Made by a program: the position numbers and the translations under genes. Below are positions 7,938 to 11,441 of a DNA stretch of 11,441 nucleotides, piece after piece. Location: positions 1-11,441 of the forward strand of contig JAIDUY010000408.1 of assembly GCA_029059965.1 (NCBI GenBank). The letters are read 5' to 3'. The stretch comes from Muribaculaceae bacterium. Lineage in GTDB: Bacteria > Bacteroidota > Bacteroidia > Bacteroidales > Muribaculaceae. The notes under the pieces were generated by a model. That model was given only the letters and a program-made list of their open reading frames with translations, was not told the origin of the DNA and ran no database searches. Position 1 is the stretch's first letter; the number at the start of each line of letters is the position of its first letter.

Positions 7938-7979
7938 AATAGTTGTAGTTAATGAGGTGATACATAAGTTTTATCATTA

Positions 7980-7987
7980 CAAATGTA
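7980..7987 (-). promoter_or_regulatory. -7 promoter element of the aquaporin gene
   Basis: Read leftward, TACATTTG fits the Bacteroidota -7 consensus TAnnTTTG. A start site near 7973 would give a leader of about 35 bases before the aquaporin ATG. No good TTTG is found 19-21 bases upstream, so the promoter is partial or weak. Confidence 0.45.
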
Positions 7988-8025
7988 AACATAAAAAATG
8001 ATTATTTGGTTGCCTTTTTAACGTA

Positions 8026-8060
8026 TTTGCTCCTCCACACCAAAATAATCGTTACTTTTG
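8026..8060 (+). promoter_or_regulatory. Bacteroidota-type promoter of the small membrane protein gene
   Basis: TTTG at 8026-8029 and TACTTTTG at 8053-8060 are separated by 23 bases, a few more than the usual 19-21. The start site would fall near 8067, which is exactly where the inverted-repeat leader begins. The leader to the ATG at 8196 would be about 130 bases. Confidence 0.55.
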
Positions 8061-8065
8061 TAGTG

Positions 8066-8163
8066 TGGGTTTTAGGCTTTAGACATTGCCTTTAGAGTTT
8101 AATGACGTTTGCAAAGACTGAGGGACCAACACAAAAAAAACAAAACCTAAAGCCTAAAACCCA
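8066..8163 (+). promoter_or_regulatory. 17-base inverted repeat joining the mRNA 5' end to the heptamer array
   Basis: Bases 8066-8082 are the exact reverse complement of 8147-8163, with 64 bases between. The left arm coincides with the predicted 5' end of the transcript. A second partner, 8168-8184, pairs over the same 17 positions with a single G-U wobble and ends 11 bases before the start codon. Two alternative long stems are therefore possible, one of them close to the ribosome site. Regulation of translation or of RNA stability is an inference. Confidence 0.6.
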
Positions 8164-8194
8164 AAACCTAAAGCCTAAAGCCCAAAACCTAAAA
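8146..8194 (+). repeat. Tandem array of seven heptamers directly before a start codon
   Basis: Seven consecutive 7-base units, in order CCTAAAG, CCTAAAA, CCCAAAA, CCTAAAG, CCTAAAG, CCCAAAA, CCTAAAA, end one base before ATG at 8196. The first six form two 21-base units differing at one position. The array takes the place where a ribosome site would be expected and could change in copy number by slippage. It is preceded by an A-rich run. Confidence 0.9.
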
Positions 8195-8195
8195 G

Positions 8196-8666
8196 ATGAC
8201 TATCTTCCAAACTGTTGAGTTCTATATCATAGCGGCGGTTGTTGCTGCTGCGATAGTGGCGGCTTCGGCGCTGCCGTCGAAGCGCGGCGCCGCCCGCACC
8301 TTCCTTTTCGGCGGCACACTGGCCGAACCCCGCACGCCCGACACTCCCGCGTCGGACCAGGGCATCGTCGTTCAGGTAGACGATTTCGGCTATCTGAACG
8401 TCTACCGCTTCGGCCTCGAAGGAGTCCACGAAGACGGCGCATACAGCCTCGCCGTTGAGATTGCTGGCTTCGATGTGGTGATTAACGAGCGACTTACAGC
8501 CGGCAGCCGCCGCACCGCGGAGATGACGCAGGGACGTGCGCTGCTCGATTGCTTCGGCCGCGAACGCTATCACATACAGTATAAATCGGAAAGCACCGGA
8601 CGCAGCTGCGCGTTCTCGCTCAACATGGCACCGGGAAACAGAATCGAAAGACGTCTGGAATTATGA
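8196..8666 (+). CDS. Unrecognised small protein with an N-terminal membrane anchor
   Basis: The 156-residue product has one hydrophobic segment at about residues 7-27 (FYIIAAVVAAAIVAA and flanks), followed by a soluble part of about 125 residues with alternating hydrophobic positions that suggest beta strands (IVVQVDDFGYLNVYRFGLEG, YSLAVEIAGFDVVINERL). No catalytic motif, lipobox or cysteine pair stands out. ATG at 8196 is chosen because the membrane segment follows directly and the heptamer array ends at 8194. Codon use and GC content match the resident genes, so it does not look acquired. It has its own promoter, is divergent from the aquaporin, and overlaps the convergent channel gene by 6 bases. 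Function unknown; a small envelope protein is the most that can be said. Confidence 0.75.
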   Translation: MTIFQTVEFYIIAAVVAAAIVAASALPSKRGAARTFLFGGTLAEPRTPDTPASDQGIVVQVDDFGYLNVYRFGLEGVHEDGAYSLAVEIAGFDVVINERLTAGSRRTAEMTQGRALLDCFGRERYHIQYKSESTGRSCAFSLNMAPGNRIERRLEL

Positions 8667-9299
8667 ACGTTCCGGCTTAGGTAACGGGCCGAGAATGCGA
8701 TAGGCGTTGCAGCCCAGATAGTTGCCGACAACGGTCGACAGATAGACTGCGACCATACGCACGGGATTGGCTGTCAGCAGTTCCTTAGAGCAAGTGGCGT
8801 AGTAGTAGACGTCGGCAATGCAGTGGGGGAAAGAGCAGATGATGAAGGTAGGCACGCCGAACAGAAGCGGCCACCACAGGCCCGTGCGTGCCGAGCGCAC
8901 CGACAAGGTCATGATGAATCCGCAGGGAATGGCGCGCAGGCCGCTCAGGATGATACCGTCGCTGAGGCGCTTGCCGACTATCGCATCGGGATTGACCTCG
9001 CCGACACCCGGCTCGGCAATCAGCGACATGGCCGCGCAGCCGACGATGTTCAGCACCAGGATGGCGCCAAGCTGGCCGTAACTCATCGACGAGGGGTCGT
9101 CGGGGCGGCGGCGCCCCCACACGAACTGGCTTTTGCCCGTATAGAGCTTGAGGTCGAAGAAAACCACCGACATGAGTCCGAAAGCGAAGATGACGCAGCC
9201 CATTATGCCTCCGAGGCGGACATAGGTCATGGCGGCGATGCCGATACACGCTCCGGCGAGCAACGCCGAAGCGGCGAAATATGCCTTACTGTTCTTCAT
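8661..9299 (-). CDS. Formate/nitrite transporter (FNT) family channel, short form
   Basis: Inner-membrane channel of the family that passes small monovalent anions such as formate, nitrite or hydrosulfide. The 212-residue product is shorter than the 260-285 residues of FocA or NirC and consists mostly of hydrophobic helices. Family signatures are recognisable: FGLMSVVFFDLKLYTGK (about 40-56), resembling the GLxxVxxGxELFTG motif, and FPHCIADVYYY (about 157-167), corresponding to the EHSIANM motif with the pore histidine, here His159. The first motif is altered, with FDLKLYTG replacing GxELFTG. The ATG at 9297-9299 is preferred to an in-frame GTG at 9327-9329 because it leaves a 14-base rather than a 44-base overlap with the upstream CNNM gene. 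It is the last gene of its operon. The substrate cannot be told from sequence. Confidence 0.8.
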   Translation of the reverse strand: MKNSKAYFAASALLAGACIGIAAMTYVRLGGIMGCVIFAFGLMSVVFFDLKLYTGKSQFVWGRRRPDDPSSMSYGQLGAILVLNIVGCAAMSLIAEPGVGEVNPDAIVGKRLSDGIILSGLRAIPCGFIMTLSVRSARTGLWWPLLFGVPTFIICSFPHCIADVYYYATCSKELLTANPVRMVAVYLSTVVGNYLGCNAYRILGPLPKPERS

Positions 9300-10575
9300 C
9301 TTTCTCGTCGGGCTGAATGGTGCTGACACGTATGAGTTCCAGTCGGTTGGCGCTTTTCTTCAGAATATCGAAGCGGTATGCGCCCTCCTCTACTGTCTGC
9401 CCCTGCGCGGGTATGGTTCCGGTGGTGTGCAGTATGTAGCCGGCCAGGGTCTGATAGGCATCGTCCTCGGGAATTTCAAGGTCGAAGCGCTCGTTGATTT
9501 CGGCAATCTCGCAACGTCCCGAGAACTCGAAGATTCCCTCATCGAGCTGCCTTGCGACAAGTCGCGAGGTGTCGTGCTCGTCCTCGATATTTCCGCAGAT
9601 TTCCTCCATGAGGTCCTCGAGGGTGAGCATTCCCGCCGTTCCGCCGAACTCGTCGACGACGACGGCAATGGAGCGTTTCTGCTGGAGCAGTCGCCTCATC
9701 ATGGTGTTGGCCATCAGGTTCTCGGGGGCGTAGAGTACGGGCTTGATCTGCTCGCGCCAGTCCTTCGAGGGGTCGAAAAGCTCGCTGACGTGTATGTAGC
9801 CGAGGATGGTGTCGATGTCGTCGCGATAGACCAGAATCTTGGAGCGTCCCGTGCTCGTGAAGAGAGCGGCGAGAGCCTCGCGGTCGGTAGTCTCGATGTT
9901 GACGGCCACTATTTCATTGCGGGGCGTCATGCAGTCGCGCACATGGGTATTGGAGAAGTCGAGGGCGTTGCGGAAGATTTTGACTTCGTTCTCGACAGTC
10001 TGCTTCTGTTCCTCGAGGTCGTCGATGGTCTCCTCGAGGTAGTCGTTTAGGTCGCCCACTGTGATGAGGTGCAGAGGACGCGGGTTGTCCTTGACACCGG
10101 CGATACGCATCAGTACCCGCGAAAGCCAGGCCGTGAACAAGGATACGGGATAGAGAATCAGATAGATGAGATAGAGAGGGAAGGCAACTATCTTGAGCGA
10201 GCTGTTGGGGTTGATGCCAAAGATGGTTTTCGGGAAGAACTCGCCCGTTATGAGGATGATACCGGTGGAAATGAGGGTCTGCGCGATGAGTATGAAAGCG
10301 TCGTTGGGAGAAATCTTTGCCAGCAGCGGCTCCAAAAGAGCTGCGGCGCCCATACCGTAGATGACGAGCACGATGTTGTTGCCCACCAGAATGGTGGATA
10401 TGAACATCTCGGCATTGGTGTAGAAACGGTGGAGAATACGTCCGATGAAACCGCCGTTCTTGGTGTCGAGCTCGACACGGACGCGGTCGCTGGTGACGTA
10501 GGCCATCTCGCAGCCCGAGAACAGGGCCGAGAGGAGCAATGACGCTACTGTGATTATAATCCAGGTTGTTTCCAA
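9286..10575 (-). CDS. CNNM/CBS/CorC-domain membrane transporter (hemolysin-like, GldE-related)
   Basis: Membrane protein of the CNNM/CorC family, linked to divalent cation (magnesium or cobalt) efflux; relatives in gliding Bacteroidota are called GldE. The 429 residues show an N-terminal CNNM membrane domain (to about 200, with SALFSGCEMAYVTS at 16-29 and GEFFPKT at 111-117), a CBS pair (about 210-330, opening with MTPR at 216-219 and including DEFGGTAGMLTLEDLMEEI at 308-326), and a C-terminal CorC/HlyC domain with an acidic end. The start codon is TTG at 10573-10575: an in-frame stop lies four codons upstream, and the next ATG (residue 24) would remove half of the first membrane helix. It follows lptC by 27 bases and overlaps the channel gene, so the three are co-transcribed. 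Confidence 0.9.
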   Translation of the reverse strand: METTWIIITVASLLLSALFSGCEMAYVTSDRVRVELDTKNGGFIGRILHRFYTNAEMFISTILVGNNIVLVIYGMGAAALLEPLLAKISPNDAFILIAQTLISTGIILITGEFFPKTIFGINPNSSLKIVAFPLYLIYLILYPVSLFTAWLSRVLMRIAGVKDNPRPLHLITVGDLNDYLEETIDDLEEQKQTVENEVKIFRNALDFSNTHVRDCMTPRNEIVAVNIETTDREALAALFTSTGRSKILVYRDDIDTILGYIHVSELFDPSKDWREQIKPVLYAPENLMANTMMRRLLQQKRSIAVVVDEFGGTAGMLTLEDLMEEICGNIEDEHDTSRLVARQLDEGIFEFSGRCEIAEINERFDLEIPEDDAYQTLAGYILHTTGTIPAQGQTVEEGAYRFDILKKSANRLELIRVSTIQPDEKDEEQ

Positions 10576-10602
10576 AATCGGTATTTATGTTGATATATTG
10601 AC

Positions 10603-11370
10603 TTATCTGTGCGCCGGTTCGGGCTGCGACGGAATTGCCCGCAGCGGCCTGTCGCCGGGAGTGCGCCTTGCAGGGGCGTTCTGCGCGGGCGAGGCCTGCG
10701 TGGGTGCAGCCTCTGCCGGTTCTTCGGCGGGAGCCTCGGAGGCGCGCTGCGAGGAGCGCACTGCCGTGGAGCGGCGTCCGTTACGGGTGGCGGAGGAATC
10801 GGTGGCGGATGTATCGGTCTGCTTTGCCGGGCGCTCGACGGGCAGGATGGCGGTCGGGCGGCGCACGGTATAGGAGGTCATGCTCTGGTCGCTCTCGAAG
10901 CCGTAGCCCTCGATGATGCGGTCGGAGCGCACGATGTGAATGAACGAGTCGCTGTACATCTTGCGCGTAAGCTGGTCCCAGAAAAGCTGCTGTGTCAGAA
11001 AGCTGTCGCGCAGCGTATTGACCATGACGACGTTACCATCGAGCCTCCACAGGCGCTGACGCGAGAAGTAGACCGCCGAATCGCAGTCGACATTACTTTC
11101 GGGTCGCATCTGAAGATCGTACTGCTCAAGACTCAGCCCCTCGGGAAAACGCCAGAAGGGGTCCTCGCAGTCCTCGAACATCTGCCACAGGGGCGCCACG
11201 ACCTTGTAGCGCGTGTAGCCGGAGTCGCTGATCAGGGTCTCGACGTCGGTGGTGGCCATGGTAGGCGTCGTCGTGCCGTCGCCTATGTTGGGGACATAGT
11301 GGCGGTCGTCGTCGCCGCAGGCGGCAGTCAGCAGCAGCACGGCGGCCGCCAGAAAAGGCAGTCGCCGCAT
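10603..11370 (-). CDS. lptC: LptC-like lipopolysaccharide export lipoprotein
   Basis: Periplasmic bridge component of the Lpt machine that passes lipopolysaccharide from the inner-membrane transporter to LptA. The 255-residue protein has a lipoprotein signal (MRRLPFLAAAVLLLTAAC) with the lipidated cysteine at about 18, then a beta-rich LptC region at about 45-175 ending with GYGFESDQSMTSYTV, similar to the family's repeated GxGfexD...Y.I strand pattern. From about 180 to the end a tail rich in Ala, Pro, Ser and Arg follows, absent from E. coli LptC. ATG at 11368-11370 is preferred to an upstream GTG at 11395-11397 because it begins exactly at the signal peptide. The tract after the cysteine is GDDD. 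lptC directly before a CNNM/CorC gene is, as I recall, common in Bacteroidales and supports the call. Confidence 0.85.
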   Translation of the reverse strand: MRRLPFLAAAVLLLTAACGDDDRHYVPNIGDGTTTPTMATTDVETLISDSGYTRYKVVAPLWQMFEDCEDPFWRFPEGLSLEQYDLQMRPESNVDCDSAVYFSRQRLWRLDGNVVMVNTLRDSFLTQQLFWDQLTRKMYSDSFIHIVRSDRIIEGYGFESDQSMTSYTVRRPTAILPVERPAKQTDTSATDSSATRNGRRSTAVRSSQRASEAPAEEPAEAAPTQASPAQNAPARRTPGDRPLRAIPSQPEPAHR

Positions 11371-11416
11371 AGAGCTGTTTTGTTGGCCGGGAACCACAGC
11401 GAGGGTGGATGGCAGA

Positions 11417-11441
11417 TTAGTAAATCTTGCTCTGACGGAAC
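11417..11441 (-). CDS. Possible 3' end of an upstream gene at the window edge
   Basis: Leftward, the last bases read FRQSKIY followed by TAA at 11417-11419, 46 bases before the lptC ATG. Ending in an aromatic residue after alternating residues would suit an outer-membrane beta-barrel protein, and such a gene before lptC would be plausible. Seven codons are too few to be sure; another frame is also open here. Confidence 0.2.

Noticed and set aside
7185..7952. 255-codon open frame opposite the aquaporin gene
   Set aside because: Its composition (Gly, Ala, Glu, His) is that of an antisense shadow, while the leftward frame has both NPA motifs and six membrane segments.
9300..9329. N-terminal extension of the FNT gene from GTG at 9327-9329
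   Set aside because: It would add ten polar residues and enlarge the overlap with the CNNM gene; the ATG at 9297-9299 is closer to the first membrane helix.
11371..11397. N-terminal extension of lptC from GTG at 11395-11397
   Set aside because: The nine extra residues would precede a complete lipoprotein signal peptide that starts at ATG 11368-11370.
1..11441. CRISPR array, insertion sequence, integrase or rRNA gene
   Set aside because: No regularly spaced repeats, transposase or recombinase motifs, or rRNA-like stretches were seen anywhere in the window.

Overview
The window looks like a piece of a Bacteroidales (Bacteroidota) chromosome. The evidence is a Bacteroidota-type promoter grammar (TTTG, about 19 bases, then TAnnTTTG), AT-rich spacers without strong Shine-Dalgarno sequences, a lipoprotein LptC, and a CNNM/CBS transporter encoded directly after lptC. 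The core genes are GC-rich (43 of 60 bases by hand count at 1201-1260), which would suit a Muribaculaceae-like gut lineage. That family assignment is a guess.

Left part (1-6626): the C-terminal half of a class A penicillin-binding protein runs rightward and converges on an intact-looking Type III restriction-modification operon running leftward (mod, then res, 5 bases apart). Parts of the operon are clearly AT-richer than its neighbours (26 of 60 at 2641-2700; 24 of 60 at 5881-5940), consistent with acquired DNA. Inside mod, where the flanks are AT-rich, lies a GC-rich run of three back-to-back perfect hairpins (5622-5700) that still encodes a conserved-looking part of the methyltransferase.

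Middle (6627-8195): a well-formed leftward promoter (7073-7103) starts about 440 bases before mod. This leaves either a very long structured leader or a separate RNA. Next come an aquaporin gene (leftward) with its terminator, and a divergent promoter region. The rightward leader in that region holds a 49-base array of seven heptamers ending one base before a start codon, and the predicted 5' end of the mRNA can pair with it in two registers.

Right part (8196-11441): a small unrecognised membrane-anchored protein (rightward) converges, with a 6-base overlap, on a leftward operon. That operon encodes LptC (lipopolysaccharide export), a CNNM/CBS/CorC-type transporter with a TTG start, and a short formate/nitrite transporter family channel. 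A few codons at the right edge may be the end of another gene of the same operon. The core genes are envelope and transport functions. The restriction-modification operon and its leader are the accessory part.
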